Numbered from the stretch's first letter, positions 1-10,006 are shown. The stretch is DNA of 64,000 nucleotides from Pseudoalteromonas carrageenovora IAM 12662 (GCF_900239935.1 NZ_LT965928.1:3367520-3431519), one strand, 5' to 3'. Translations and numbers: made by a program. Notes: a model not told the origin generated them from the letters alone.

Positions 1-185
1 CACACTCATTCTCCACCAAATTACCGCATTAACAATTCCTGTCATAACGGTGCAACAATATATATTATAAATAGTATATAAGTGAAGCCAGTAACTCAAT
101 CTAAATGCGTTAAAATACAGCCATAAAAATTTACAGCTGTCTCGGGCTGTTTACAAAGTGGTTGGTAACCGCTAATTGATAACGT
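1..185. other. window edge, non-coding
   Basis: This AT-rich stretch runs from the window edge to the end of the first gene. I see no convincing gene, RNA or terminator in it. Confidence 0.5.
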
Positions 186-575
186 TTAATTTAAGTGCTC
201 ATTTAATGCATTTTTTTCTTGGCTTGAAAGTGCTTGCTTAGTTTTAGCCACAAAGTCGTACCTGACCATAACTGCTTTACCTATTGCGCAGCATTTATCG
301 TGCTGAAATGCCTCTTGTTTAAGTACAAAAGAGCTATTGCCTATATGCTCTACAGACGTTTTAATAGTGATCTCGTGGCCATAAAATAGCTCGCCTACAA
401 ACGATACTTCTATTTTAGCAATGATTAGTTTCCAGTCATGTGGGTTTAAATCTGGTGTAAAAAATTTAAAAATAGGTACGCGAGCGGCTTCAAACCAAAC
501 GGGGAGTACGGTATTGTTAATGTGTCCGAGTGCATCTGTTTCGCTAAATCGCGGCATCACTTTTTCAATAAACAT
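186..575 (-). CDS. acyl-CoA thioesterase, 4HBT hotdog family
   Basis: This 129-residue protein has the length and N-terminal signature of single-domain 4-hydroxybenzoyl-CoA thioesterase/YbgC-like hotdog proteins. The motif SETDALGHINN (residues 11-21) contains the expected catalytic Asp14 followed by the GHxNN turn. Members hydrolyse acyl-CoA thioesters in the cytoplasm, usually as dimers or tetramers. The gene is divergent from the oxygenase that starts at 609, with only 33 bases between the two start codons, so their promoters must overlap. The substrate cannot be read from the sequence. Confidence 0.85.
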   Translation of the reverse strand: MFIEKVMPRFSETDALGHINNTVLPVWFEAARVPIFKFFTPDLNPHDWKLIIAKIEVSFVGELFYGHEITIKTSVEHIGNSSFVLKQEAFQHDKCCAIGKAVMVRYDFVAKTKQALSSQEKNALNEHLN

Positions 576-608
576 ATAAATCCAATAATAATTATATAAA
601 GGTAAACC

Positions 609-1313
609 ATGACGGACTTTATTCGCGTATACAACAACGCATTAAGCGATGACTTTTGCGATAGCTTTATTACGACCTTTGCGCAAAGCCCGCATGTAAA
701 ACAAGGGGTAACATCTGGCGGTGTCGATTTAAAAAAGAAAGACAGCCACGATCTGCATTTAAATAACCACCCCGAATACGAACAACAATTAAAACATATA
801 CAACAAACGACTGCACAGCATGTTTTTAACTATGTTGAAGAGCATATTTTTATGATGATTGGTGCATTTGGCTTAAAGGTTTATCATCCAAAAACTGGGG
901 AAGTAGTAGATTTAACTCAAGAAAATTTTGATGAGGTAGGTAAACCACAGCTCCCTATATTAGTGCAGCAAATATTTAGACTGGGGAACATTCAAGCGCA
1001 AAAATACGAGGTAAATAAAGGTGGTTATCCTTACTGGCACAGTGAGGTGTATCCGCAGTTACAACACAATGAAGCGCTGCACCGGGTATTATTGTTTATG
1101 TTTTACTTAAACGATGTAGAAGAAGGCGGTGAAACTGAGTTTTATTATCAAAACCGTAAAATAGCTCCTAAAAAAGGCACTATGGTGATAGCTCCTGGCT
1201 ACTTTACGCATACCCACAGAGGTAATAAACCTGTCTCTAACGATAAGTATATTTTAACCTCGTGGGTGCTATTTAACCGTGCAGAGCAAATATATGGTGC
1301 GCCTAAAAGTTAG
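609..1313 (+). CDS. 2OG-Fe(II) oxygenase, prolyl 4-hydroxylase-like
   Basis: The C-terminal half (about residues 125-225) looks like the double-stranded beta-helix of prolyl 4-hydroxylase-type 2-oxoglutarate/Fe(II) oxygenases. His144 and Glu146 form an HxD/E iron motif. FYLNDVEEGGETEF is the typical strand-loop following it, and FTHTHRG (His201/His203) provides the distal iron ligand. Lys213 in NDKYILTSW is the likely 2-oxoglutarate-binding residue. The iron acid is Glu rather than the commoner Asp. The start has AAAGG seven bases upstream. There is no signal peptide, so it is probably cytoplasmic. The hydroxylated substrate is unknown. Confidence 0.8.
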   Translation: MTDFIRVYNNALSDDFCDSFITTFAQSPHVKQGVTSGGVDLKKKDSHDLHLNNHPEYEQQLKHIQQTTAQHVFNYVEEHIFMMIGAFGLKVYHPKTGEVVDLTQENFDEVGKPQLPILVQQIFRLGNIQAQKYEVNKGGYPYWHSEVYPQLQHNEALHRVLLFMFYLNDVEEGGETEFYYQNRKIAPKKGTMVIAPGYFTHTHRGNKPVSNDKYILTSWVLFNRAEQIYGAPKS

Positions 1314-1333
1314 CGCACCAAAATTAGTATCAT

Positions 1334-2569
1334 TTAACCGAGCAGTTCATCAAATAAATTAAACAACTGATCTAGCTCTTCAATGGTGTTGTAGTGCATA
1401 CAACCAATACGTACTACACCGCCTTTATCAAGCACACCTAATTGCTTACACAAACCTTGCGCGTAAAAATGTCCATCCCACACACAGATATGTTGCTTAC
1501 CTAAAAATTCAGACACTTCACGTGGCTCTAAACCTTCAAACGTTAAAGCAAAAGTAGGTGTACGCTCGTTTAAGCGATCAAAATCATCAATACCAAACAA
1601 TTTAATACGCGGGTAATTAACCAAACGTGTTAAAAAGTGCTCACTAAGCGCCATTTCATGCTGCTTAGTTTTAGCAAAAGCCACGCTTAACTTTTCGCGG
1701 CGTGAATGACTACCGTCAAGCTCGCTTATTGCCGCAATGTAATCAACTGCCGCAATAAAACCAGCCATTGCTTCAAAGCTTTGAGTACCGGTTTCCCAGC
1801 GACCTGGCGCTACGTCTTTAGCAGGTTCTACTTTATAAGGAGTAAACCCGTCTAAGTGCTCTTTCTTACCGTAAACCATACCTAAGTGTGGGCCAAAAAA
1901 CTTATACGCCGAGCAGGCTAAAAAGTCGCAATCAAGTGCTTGTACATCAACCAGTTCATGTGGTGCGTAATGTACCGCATCAACATAAACAAGAGCATCT
2001 ACAGCGTGGGCAAGTTCTATAATACGTTTTATATCGTTTATAGAACCTGTTGTATTTGAAGCGTAAGTTACCGCTACAAGCTTAGTATTACTGTTTAATA
2101 AGCTCTCAAATTGCGCCATATCCAAACTACAATCAACTTCGTTAATAACTGCGGTGTTAACTTTAACGCCTTTATCTTCTGCAGCTTGCTGCCAAGACGA
2201 CACGTTTGAGAAGTGATCAGCGTTGGTTACAATTATTTCATCGCCAGCCTGCCAATTGCGCGAAATAGCTCGGCTAAAACTAAAGGTAAGGCTCGTCATA
2301 TTTGGGCCAAACACAATATTTTGTGCACTTGGCGCATTAAGTAAATCTGCTGCGGCTTGGCGAGCATTTGCCATTAGTTCTACAGTTTTATCGCTTGAAA
2401 AAAACGCGCCACCTAGGTTTGAGTTGTAGTGCCCTAAATAAGCAGACATTGCATTTAGCACTGACTGAGGCACTTGAGAACCACCTGGGCCGTCTAAAAA
2501 TATCGGCGATTTACCATCAACGCTCTGCATTAATGCCGGAAACTGCTCACGTAATTGCGCTATGTTCAT
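1334..2569 (-). CDS. cysteine desulfurase-like PLP enzyme (class V aminotransferase fold)
   Basis: This 411-residue protein has the fold-type I class V aminotransferase pattern: the N-terminal FLDGPGGSQVP segment, Asp197 and His200 in YVDAVHYAPH that contact PLP, and the Schiff-base lysine Lys223 in SAYKFFGPHLG. It resembles the cysteine desulfurase-like subfamily that lacks a clear IscS-type catalytic cysteine loop, so desulfurase activity is not assured; a lyase or epimerase-type reaction is possible. It starts nine bases after the stop of the 2OG-Fe dioxygenase upstream, with a good AAGGAA ribosome site, so the two are almost certainly cotranscribed and may act on the same amino-acid-like compound. 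Confidence 0.85.
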   Translation of the reverse strand: MNIAQLREQFPALMQSVDGKSPIFLDGPGGSQVPQSVLNAMSAYLGHYNSNLGGAFFSSDKTVELMANARQAAADLLNAPSAQNIVFGPNMTSLTFSFSRAISRNWQAGDEIIVTNADHFSNVSSWQQAAEDKGVKVNTAVINEVDCSLDMAQFESLLNSNTKLVAVTYASNTTGSINDIKRIIELAHAVDALVYVDAVHYAPHELVDVQALDCDFLACSAYKFFGPHLGMVYGKKEHLDGFTPYKVEPAKDVAPGRWETGTQSFEAMAGFIAAVDYIAAISELDGSHSRREKLSVAFAKTKQHEMALSEHFLTRLVNYPRIKLFGIDDFDRLNERTPTFALTFEGLEPREVSEFLGKQHICVWDGHFYAQGLCKQLGVLDKGGVVRIGCMHYNTIEELDQLFNLFDELLG

Positions 2570-2578
2570 GCTTATTCC

Positions 2579-3211
2579 TTAAGACGTTAATACAAAACAA
2601 TCCAGGTAACCTGGTTTGCTAGCATCAATTTTATTCATTGGTGTGGCGTTGTGCCACACTTGACGGTCGTTTATTAGTGCAAACATTCCGTCTTTAATTT
2701 CCATTTTAAAACATGGTTCAGCTTGTTTATTTTCGTATACAAGTAGCTCGCCACCTTCTAGGTTTTCGTGCGAAACACCGCATATACATACATGGTCAAA
2801 ACCATCTTGATGCACACCTTCAGGCGCGGCCGGCGTATCACTATCAATAGCTAACATTCTAAATTGGTGTATTTCAATATCACGGTCTTCATCAATACCG
2901 GTAAGCTCAAAAAACTCACTTACAATGCTTTGCATACCTTGAGACTCTAGTAAGCTTTGCTCTAAGTTCTCGTAAGTACGCTCTACGTTACCCTGAAAAG
3001 TATTAATTGAATCGTCTTGAACAAATGCTTTGGCAGCTTGTAGTTTTAGCGCACCATTTTGAAATTTAATTACTGAGTAACGACGTTTACGAAATTCGCC
3101 ATCTGCATAAGGATTTGCAGGTAGGTTATCAAAAGAAGGCTTAACCAAATCAATATTTGCTTGGTTAACAAAACGTAGTTGCAGTAAATTCTGGTTGTTT
3201 AATGCAGTCAT
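2579..3211 (-). CDS. 2OG-Fe dioxygenase family protein (amino-acid hydroxylase-like)
   Basis: The 210-residue protein resembles the 2OG-Fe dioxygenase family that includes bacterial free-amino-acid hydroxylases such as isoleucine dioxygenase. The iron triad is visible as His134-x-Asp136 in EGVHQDGFDH and His187 in RQVWHNATPM, and an ENLEGGELLVYE strand lies between them. It is the first gene of a two-gene operon with the PLP enzyme at 1334-2569. Free-amino-acid hydroxylation is the family precedent; the actual substrate is not known. A partial Fur-box-like sequence lies just upstream. Confidence 0.85.
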   Translation of the reverse strand: MTALNNQNLLQLRFVNQANIDLVKPSFDNLPANPYADGEFRKRRYSVIKFQNGALKLQAAKAFVQDDSINTFQGNVERTYENLEQSLLESQGMQSIVSEFFELTGIDEDRDIEIHQFRMLAIDSDTPAAPEGVHQDGFDHVCICGVSHENLEGGELLVYENKQAEPCFKMEIKDGMFALINDRQVWHNATPMNKIDASKPGYLDCFVLTS

Positions 3212-3225
3212 AAAATCTCGCCTAA

Positions 3226-3244
3226 AATAATGAGAATATTAAAA
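3226..3244 (-). promoter_or_regulatory. weak Fur-box-like sequence upstream of the 2OG-Fe dioxygenase operon
   Basis: AATAATGAGAATATTAAAA matches about 12 of 19 positions of the classical Fur consensus and lies 15-33 bases upstream of the start codon. The match is weak and AT-rich sequence makes chance hits common, so this is only a candidate. Confidence 0.25.
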
Positions 3245-3368
3245 GAGATTTTAATGCATATGGGGAGGAATATTTGCTTTATTATTTATCTAAAAAGTTA
3301 CTGACTGCTATATTTAATCCAATATAACTTTATTAAAACATGAACTATTCAAATTAAATAAACCCAAC

Positions 3369-3394
3369 AAAAAACCCGCCTAAGCGGGTTTTTT
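3369..3394 (-). terminator. rho-independent terminator of acnB
   Basis: A hairpin with CCCGC/GCGGG arms, a four-base loop and A/T runs on both sides lies just beyond the acnB stop codon. It has a U-tract on the minus strand and could also work on the plus strand. Confidence 0.9.
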
Positions 3395-3410
3395 TTAAAA
3401 CAGGTTTAAA

Positions 3411-6008
3411 TTATACAGCTTGCTGAATAATTACGTTGTCTGCTTTTTTAGTGTACTGAGGCATACGGTGGAAGTTCAAGTAACGGTATGTATCTGCAGC
3501 CGTTGCATTGATTTTCGCAGCATACTCTTGGTATTCAGCTGGCGTAGGTAATTTACCTAAAATAGCAGCAATTGCTGCAAGCTCTGCTGAAGCTAAGAAT
3601 ACGTTCGCACCATTACCTAAACGGTTAGGGAAGTTACGTGTAGAGGTTGAAACAACCGTTGCTTTATCTGCAACACGTGCTTGGTTACCCATACATAGTG
3701 AACAACCTGGAGTTTCGATACGTGCACCAACACGACCAAAGATACCGTAGTAACCTTCGTCAGTAAGCTGATCTTTATCCATCTTAGTTGGTGGAGCAAC
3801 CCAAAGTTGTGTTGGGATACGACCGGTGAAACCATCTAGTAATTTACCAGCAGCACGGAAGTGACCAATGTTAGTCATACAAGAACCGATGAATACTTCA
3901 TCAATTTTCTCGCCAGTAACATCAGAAAGTAAACGTGCGTCATCAGGGTCATTTGGAGCACAAAGGATTGGCTCTTTAATCTCTGCTAGGTCGATTTCTA
4001 CAACGTGTTTGTATTCTGCGTCAGCGTCAGCTTCCATAAGTTCTGGGTTAGCTAACCAATCTTGCATTGCTGTAATACGACGCTCGATTGTACGTACATC
4101 GCCGTAACCTTCAGAGATCATCCACTTAAGCATAACAATATTAGACTCAAGGTATTCGCTGATAGACTCTTTAGAAAGCTTAACAGTACAACCTGCTGCT
4201 GAACGCTCTGCTGATGCATCTGATAATTCAAACGCTTGCTCAACAGTTAAGTGCTCAACACCTTCGATTTCTAGTACGCGACCAGAGAACTCGTTGATTT
4301 TACCTTTTTTCTCTACTGTTAATAAGCCTTGCTTAATACCGTAGTAAGGGATTGCATGTACTAGGTCACGTAAAGTGATACCTGGTTGCATTTCACCTTT
4401 AAAGCGAACCAAAATAGACTCAGGCATATCAAGCGGCATAACACCTGTTGCTGCTGCAAATGCTACTGCACCTGAGCCCGCTGGGAACGAAATACCTAAT
4501 GGGAAACGTGTATGTGAATCACCACCAGTACCTACAGTATCTGGTAATAACATACGGTTTAACCAAGAGTGAATTACACCGTCACCAGGGCGAAGTGAAA
4601 CGCCGCCACGGTTCATGATGAAATCAGGAAGCGTATGGTGAGTGTTTACGTCAATTGGTTTAGGGTAAGCAGAGGTATGACAGAATGACTGCATTGTTAA
4701 ATCTGCAGAGAAACCTAAACATGCTAAGTCTTTAAGCTCATCACGTGTCATAGGACCTGTAGTATCTTGCGAACCTACAGTGGTCATTTTAGGCTCACAG
4801 TATTGGCCTGGGCGAATACCTTCAACGTTACATGCTTTACCAACCATTTTTTGCGCTAGTGTAAAGCCTTTATCTGAAGCTTCAGTTACCGCTGGTACTT
4901 TAAATACGTCAGTTGCACCTAAGCCTAGAGATGTACGTGCTTTGTCTGTTAAACCACGACCAATGATTAGAGGAATACGGCCGCCGGCACGTACTTCATC
5001 TAAAATTACGTCTGATTTAAGTTCAAAAGTAGAGATAACGTCATCAGTACCGTGACGCTTAACAACACCTTCGTATGGGTAAATATCAATTTGATCACCC
5101 ATGTTGAACTCATCAACATTTAATTCGATTGGTAATGCACCAGAATCTTCCATTGTATTGAAGAAGATAGGCGCTATTTTGTTACCTAAACATACACCAC
5201 CAACGCGCTTATTTGGTACAAATGGGATATCGTCACCCATAAACCAAAGTACAGAGTTAGTAGCAGACTTACGAGAAGAACCAGTACCTACAACGTCACC
5301 TACGTAAGCAAGTGGTAAGCCTTGAGTTTTTAACTCTTCTAATTTAGTGATTGGACCTACTTCACCCGCTTTATCAGGAACAATACCATCACGCTCATTT
5401 TTTAGCATTGCTAAAGCATGTAGTGGGATATCAGGACGTGACCATGCATCTGGTGCAGGAGATAAATCATCTGTGTTTGTCTCGCCAGTTACTTTAAATA
5501 CAGTAACTGAGATTTTTTCAGCTACTGCTGGTTTATTAGTAAACCACTCAGCTGCAGCCCAAGACTCGATGATTTGTTTAGCATATGCATTGCCTGCTTT
5601 TGCTTTTTCTTCTACATCGTAAAAAGCATCAAACATTAATAATGTGTTTGAAAGGCCTTTTGCTACGATTGGCGCAAGTGCTTCGTCATCAAGAAGTTCA
5701 ATCATAGGAGCGATATTGTAGCCACCTAACATTGTACCTAATAACTCAGCTGCTTTTTCTTTTGAGATTAGTGGAGACTGCGCTTCACCTTTTGCAACTG
5801 CCGCTAAAAAGCCTGCTTTGATATACGCTGCATCATCAACACCTGGCGGTACACGGTTGATTAATAAATCTAGGATGAACTCTTCTTCATCTGCCGGTGG
5901 CGTTTTGATTAGTTCAATAAGATCAGCCGTTTGCTGAGCATCTAGTGGCGCTGGTACGATACCTAACGCGGCACGTTCTTCTACGTGTTTACGATATTCT
6001 TGTAGCAC
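3411..6008 (-). CDS. acnB: aconitate hydratase B / 2-methylisocitrate dehydratase
   Basis: AcnB isomerises citrate to isocitrate in the TCA cycle using a labile [4Fe-4S] cluster. The protein starts with the AcnB HEAT-like domain ([15 protein letters not shown]) followed by the swivel domain, and ends with the cluster-binding domain, whose ligands are seen in [10 protein letters not shown] and [10 protein letters not shown] choose the GTG at 6006-6008 as start because it follows an AAGAGGG ribosome site by seven bases, aligns with the E. coli N-terminus, and gives exactly 865 residues, the usual AcnB length. The ATG 51 bases upstream would add 17 residues with no family support. The gene appears monocistronic, with its own terminator. 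Confidence 0.97.
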   Translation of the reverse strand: MLQEYRKHVEERAALGIVPAPLDAQQTADLIELIKTPPADEEEFILDLLINRVPPGVDDAAYIKAGFLAAVAKGEAQSPLISKEKAAELLGTMLGGYNIAPMIELLDDEALAPIVAKGLSNTLLMFDAFYDVEEKAKAGNAYAKQIIESWAAAEWFTNKPAVAEKISVTVFKVTGETNTDDLSPAPDAWSRPDIPLHALAMLKNERDGIVPDKAGEVGPITKLEELKTQGLPLAYVGDVVGTGSSRKSATNSVLWFMGDDIPFVPNKRVGGVCLGNKIAPIFFNTMEDSGALPIELNVDEFNMGDQIDIYPYEGVVKRHGTDDVISTFELKSDVILDEVRAGGRIPLIIGRGLTDKARTSLGLGATDVFKVPAVTEASDKGFTLAQKMVGKACNVEGIRPGQYCEPKMTTVGSQDTTGPMTRDELKDLACLGFSADLTMQSFCHTSAYPKPIDVNTHHTLPDFIMNRGGVSLRPGDGVIHSWLNRMLLPDTVGTGGDSHTRFPLGISFPAGSGAVAFAAATGVMPLDMPESILVRFKGEMQPGITLRDLVHAIPYYGIKQGLLTVEKKGKINEFSGRVLEIEGVEHLTVEQAFELSDASAERSAAGCTVKLSKESISEYLESNIVMLKWMISEGYGDVRTIERRITAMQDWLANPELMEADADAEYKHVVEIDLAEIKEPILCAPNDPDDARLLSDVTGEKIDEVFIGSCMTNIGHFRAAGKLLDGFTGRIPTQLWVAPPTKMDKDQLTDEGYYGIFGRVGARIETPGCSLCMGNQARVADKATVVSTSTRNFPNRLGNGANVFLASAELAAIAAILGKLPTPAEYQEYAAKINATAADTYRYLNFHRMPQYTKKADNVIIQQAV

Positions 6009-6262
6009 AATATTGCCCTCTTGGTGACGTGAAAGTATTCGGTAGCGCTTCATGCGCAAATAAGTTACCCAATACTTATAGTATTCTAACGCGTGATTAT
6101 AAAGCTTTTATGATTAGATGAAAATCCATCCAACTAAGCAACTGATTATACCGACTATAAATATTATGAATAGTGGCTTTAATAAAATCTATTTTCGTGA
6201 ATGTTTGTTAAGTAATAATCATTACTATTTGATTATTTGTTCACTTTATTCCGCCCATAAAA

Positions 6263-6285
6263 AAACCCAGCACATGGCTGGGTTT
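6263..6285 (-). terminator. rho-independent terminator of the OmpA-family gene
   Basis: The arms AAACCCAGC and GCTGGGTTT enclose a five-base loop, and a run of seven T follows on the minus strand, 20 bases after the stop codon of the porin gene. Confidence 0.9.
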
Positions 6286-6305
6286 CTAGATTTAGTAAAT
6301 TACTA

Positions 6306-7367
6306 TTAACGCTTAACTTTTACACGTTCAATAGATTTTACATGCGCTTCTACACGACGGTTTTCTGCGTGAGCTGCTTTAGTATTTGCTGTATTCTTAA
6401 GACGCTCTTCACCTAGACCTACTGTAGTGATACGGTCTTCATCGATACCATCTTTAACTAATTCTTTCGCTACGTCATCAGCACGCTTTTTAGAAAGCAT
6501 TTTGTTGTAGTTTGCATTACCTACAGCCGATGCATGACCTTCAAGAAGAACTGTTGTATCTGTATGCTCTTTTAAGAACTCAGATACTGATGCGATATCA
6601 GTGAAGTACTGTGAACCTACTTCTGCAGAGTCATGTGGGAAAGTAACTAATAGGCTAGTTGTTACTTCACGGTCTTCATATAATGTACAACCTGTACCGT
6701 CTACAGCATCTTCCATAGGTGTATTTGGGCATTGGTCATCAGCATCTAAAATGTTGTCATTATCGCTATCAGCAGGAACTACTGCAACTTCAACAACTTC
6801 AGGCTCTGGAGCTGGTTGAACCGGCTCAGCTGGCGCTGCATTTTGACCAAATAAGTAGTTAATACCAATTTTTGCACCAACATCTGTGTAACCACGGTCA
6901 AGGCCTTGGTATACAGCTGTTTCTGCATTAACAAATAAACCATCTGTAATAAAGTGTTGGTAACCAACACCCGCATTTAAGAATGTGTTGTCATCTACAA
7001 CATCAATTTCTTTAATACCAAATAATCCGTAAAATGGACCACCATCTAAGTGGTATAGTGCATCAATACCATAACGCTCGCCGTCAATATTATTGCGATT
7101 GCCAGCTACTTTGTCAAAAGCGTTAAAATCCATGTCTGCATACTCAAGGCGTGCGCTCCAGTAATCGCTGAAACGGTAACCAGCTTCAACACCCCAGCCT
7201 GTAGACTCATTTACGTCTAAGCCAGCTTGGTCACGCATGTTTTTCCAAGATGCGTCGTAGTAATCGCCAAATGCGCCAATGTAGAAGCCTTCTTCTTTAT
7301 CAGCAGCGAAAGTAGATGCGCTAGTTGCAGCCAACGCGATTGCAATTGTAAGTGATTTTAATTTCAT
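6306..7367 (-). CDS. OmpA-family outer membrane porin
   Basis: This 353-residue protein has a cleavable signal peptide ending near ASTFAA, an eight-strand beta-barrel domain (about residues 25-170), a Pro/Glu-rich hinge, a thrombospondin type 3-like calcium motif (DSDNDNILDADDQCP, about 200-214), and a C-terminal OmpA peptidoglycan-binding domain (about 235-350) with LLEGHASAVG and NRRVEAHVK. It should anchor the outer membrane to peptidoglycan and may act as a porin or adhesin. It is monocistronic, with a terminator downstream and about 420 non-coding bases upstream. Confidence 0.93.
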   Translation of the reverse strand: MKLKSLTIAIALAATSASTFAADKEEGFYIGAFGDYYDASWKNMRDQAGLDVNESTGWGVEAGYRFSDYWSARLEYADMDFNAFDKVAGNRNNIDGERYGIDALYHLDGGPFYGLFGIKEIDVVDDNTFLNAGVGYQHFITDGLFVNAETAVYQGLDRGYTDVGAKIGINYLFGQNAAPAEPVQPAPEPEVVEVAVVPADSDNDNILDADDQCPNTPMEDAVDGTGCTLYEDREVTTSLLVTFPHDSAEVGSQYFTDIASVSEFLKEHTDTTVLLEGHASAVGNANYNKMLSKKRADDVAKELVKDGIDEDRITTVGLGEERLKNTANTKAAHAENRRVEAHVKSIERVKVKR

Positions 7368-7787
7368 TGTTTTCTTCCCATTTTAACAACCAATAAATTG
7401 TAGCTAATCAATTCTAGCTCAACCAGTTTTTTACAGACTACCTGAGCTTTTGTTAATCGATACTTAACGAAAAATAAAGTTTATAAATTTTTTCAATGGT
7501 CTATGACGACATCCAACCATTTATTGTAGGTGAGATTAAACGCTTTACCTAACCTGCAAACAATAAATATAGTGGTTTTATTATAAATCGCTTACTTGTA
7601 AGCTAATACAAGGTAAATTCAACTATATGCACTGTATATACGCAAAAAATTACTTGGCTTTACGGTCGCGGATATTACCACTTGAATATACTTTGCTCAA
7701 TCAATGAACACTATTTAAAGCCAAATATAGCCGTATATAAGTAAATATGGCCATTTATAATCATGAACTTATGAGTTAACCCAGCAC
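7368..7787. other. intergenic region upstream of the OmpA-family gene
   Basis: This stretch of about 420 bases separates the porin gene from selO. It must hold the porin promoter, but I could not fix a convincing -35/-10 pair. A degenerate inverted repeat lies near 7524-7559 (TGTAGGT at one end, ACCTGCA at the other). I see no gene or terminator. Confidence 0.5.
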
Positions 7788-9200
7788 TTAAGTACCGCAA
7801 AATGTGCGGTAATCTTTGTCCTCTTTAGGTACTTCCTGATACTGAGCTATGTTTTTGCTAGTAAAGTATGGATCACTAAGCACTTCCATAAACGGTTTTA
7901 GTAATTCACTAGTCCCCATGTTTGTATATTCATCTAAAATTGTTTCAATAATATGATTACGAGGGATCACTCGAGGATTAGCAGCTCGCATAATTTCATA
8001 AGAACTGTTATCTGTTCGACTTTTCCAAAGCTGTGCCCATTGCGTTAATGGCTCAGGTATTACAGATTCACCTTTTAATGACTCAGTAAGGGCATCAAAG
8101 GTGTTGGTGTAATCAAGCTTATGCTCTTGAAATAAGAGTAATAACTTACTTACTAGTTCAACATCATTTTCACTTTGGCCAGCTAAACCTAGTTTTTGTG
8201 CCCACATTTGATTGTATCTATCGTTAAATAGCATTGAGAACTGGCTGATTATGGGCGTCATTAAGTTTACGGCTTGCTCGTCATCGTCATTAATAAGCGG
8301 TATTAAGCTCTCGGCTAAACGAGCGCAGTTCCAGCTCGCTATATTTGGTTGATTACCAAATGCATAACGCCCTTGCTTATCAATAGAGCTAAATACGGTA
8401 TCAAAATTAAATACATTCATCATCGCACACGGGCCATAATCTATGGTTTCACCGCTTACTAGCGTGTTGTCGGTATTCATAACGCCATGAATAAACCCGA
8501 CTCTCATCCAGCTAATTATTAAGTCTAATTGGTTTTTTATCACTGCATCTAAAAAGGCTAAGTAACGCTCTGGCCCGGTTATGTTAATTTCAGGGTAATG
8601 GCGCTCAATGGCTGTATCGGCAAGCTTTTTAAGACCCTCAGTATCCCCTTGGGTCGCTAAATATTGAAACGAGCCAACCCGAATATGACTACTTGCTAGA
8701 CGAGTGACAACTGCGCCAGGTTGCGGCGGATTACGATAAACGACTTGGCCTGTCCCAACCACAGCCAAACAACGCGTGGTTTTAATACCTAAGCCATGCA
8801 TTGCCTCGCTCATAATATATTCGCGAATAGCAGGACCTAGTGCACACCGGCCATCGCCTCCTCTAGAATAAGGCGTAGCGCCTGAGCCTTTTAATTGAAT
8901 ATCCCACAGCTGATTTTTATCGTCGCTTACAGCACCGAGTAAATGTGCTCGCCCATCACCCAAGCGCGGCGAAAAGTGCCCAAACTGGTGCCCAGAATAA
9001 CCAAGTGCTACCGCCTTTATTTGCAGTGATTCGTTGCCTGCAAACGTACTAGCACGCAGCTGCGGCTCAATATCTATATTAAACTGCTTAGCTAACGATG
9101 CGTTCCACAGCAGCAATTGCGGGGCAGCAACGCTTGAAGGTTGATCCTCTATTGCAAAGTTATCTGCTATGTCTGTATATCTTGGCACTAGTTTCATCAT
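7788..9200 (-). CDS. selO: protein adenylyltransferase SelO (YdiU/UPF0061 family)
   Basis: SelO is a pseudokinase that transfers AMP from ATP to Ser, Thr or Tyr of target proteins, linked to redox stress. The family core is clear: YSGHQFGHFSPRLGDGRAHLLG, DIQLKGSGATPYSRGGDGR, and FIHGVMNTDNT followed by DYGPCAMM, which carries the metal-binding Asp. At 470 residues it has normal family length and ends in FCGT, near the usual C-terminal cysteine. The first ATG overlaps the stop of the upstream glycosylase gene by one base (TAATG). A second ATG three bases on is better spaced from the AGAGGA ribosome site. Confidence 0.95.
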   Translation of the reverse strand: MMKLVPRYTDIADNFAIEDQPSSVAAPQLLLWNASLAKQFNIDIEPQLRASTFAGNESLQIKAVALGYSGHQFGHFSPRLGDGRAHLLGAVSDDKNQLWDIQLKGSGATPYSRGGDGRCALGPAIREYIMSEAMHGLGIKTTRCLAVVGTGQVVYRNPPQPGAVVTRLASSHIRVGSFQYLATQGDTEGLKKLADTAIERHYPEINITGPERYLAFLDAVIKNQLDLIISWMRVGFIHGVMNTDNTLVSGETIDYGPCAMMNVFNFDTVFSSIDKQGRYAFGNQPNIASWNCARLAESLIPLINDDDEQAVNLMTPIISQFSMLFNDRYNQMWAQKLGLAGQSENDVELVSKLLLLFQEHKLDYTNTFDALTESLKGESVIPEPLTQWAQLWKSRTDNSSYEIMRAANPRVIPRNHIIETILDEYTNMGTSELLKPFMEVLSDPYFTSKNIAQYQEVPKEDKDYRTFCGT

Positions 9201-9904
9201 TAATCCTCTGCTTGTTGGCTTATACCTACACGATTGTCGCCCACACCATAGGCCACAATTAAACTCAGCTCTTGCATGCTTAAACCACTTTGCTTTTGCA
9301 TTTCGTTAAAAAATGCCTGTGCAGCAGTGAGTGATTTTTTAGTTTGCAGGCCGCCATCGATAATTTTGTGCGCTCTTAGGTAACTTTCTACATCTCGCGA
9401 AAGTAAAAAAGTATCTTTACCAAGCGCTCTTAAGGCATACGGGCCAGTATTTCCACCCAAACGGGCGCCTTGTTTTTTTAAATGTGCCCACAAGCCAATA
9501 ATATTATCTGTTGGCCACTCAGCAATAAACTTGCTAAAACTGCCATGTTCCTGTGCTATTTCGTGGATCATGTAGGCATTTTCAGGAATCGTTTTCACTT
9601 TTTTATAATTACGAATAATGCGCTCATCCGTTGCCTTTTGCTCTAGCATATCGGGCGGCATCATTAGTAATTTATCAACACTAAACTCCCAAAAAACCTC
9701 TCTAAAGCCCGGCCATTTGCTGTTTATTACCGACCAATAAAAGCCACTTTGAAATACTTTTCGAGTAAATTCCTCAAGCCAGTCGTCGTCACTTAATGCG
9801 CTTAATGCTTTTTTAGATAAGGGTTTTGCGAGTAATAACTTAAGCATTTTTTCAGAGCCTTTTCGCTCTACTGCTCGCTTATAAATATCGCTAAATTTTT
9901 CCAT
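9200..9904 (-). CDS. DNA-3-methyladenine glycosylase I (Tag-like) family protein
   Basis: The protein resembles Tag-family helix-hairpin-helix DNA glycosylases, with FTRKVFQSGFYWSVI matching the substrate-pocket helix region and GGNTGPYALRALGKDTF the later conserved part. It lacks obvious N-terminal Cys/His zinc ligands, so it may belong to a divergent branch. Its expected role is excision of alkylated purines from DNA. I prefer the ATG at 9902-9904 (MEKFSDIYKRAV), which matches how family members begin; an ATG pair 18-21 bases upstream is the alternative. It overlaps selO by one base, so the two are translationally coupled. Confidence 0.75.
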   Translation of the reverse strand: MEKFSDIYKRAVERKGSEKMLKLLLAKPLSKKALSALSDDDWLEEFTRKVFQSGFYWSVINSKWPGFREVFWEFSVDKLLMMPPDMLEQKATDERIIRNYKKVKTIPENAYMIHEIAQEHGSFSKFIAEWPTDNIIGLWAHLKKQGARLGGNTGPYALRALGKDTFLLSRDVESYLRAHKIIDGGLQTKKSLTAAQAFFNEMQKQSGLSMQELSLIVAYGVGDNRVGISQQAED

Positions 9905-10006
9905 ACTTATTAAATACCTCATCACTGCTCATAGGGTTAGTTTACGAGAAAAGCAGCCAATACGTAACCACCCACATTTTCGATGAACTAATCTGTATCC
10001 TGCAAC

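Noticed and set aside
6118..6309. 63-codon open frame on the plus strand upstream of acnB
   Set aside because: It crosses the terminator of the porin gene and has no plausible ribosome site.
7380..7480. Promoter of the OmpA-family gene
   Set aside because: Several AT-rich -10-like hexamers exist, but none pairs with a -35 at acceptable spacing, so I did not list one.
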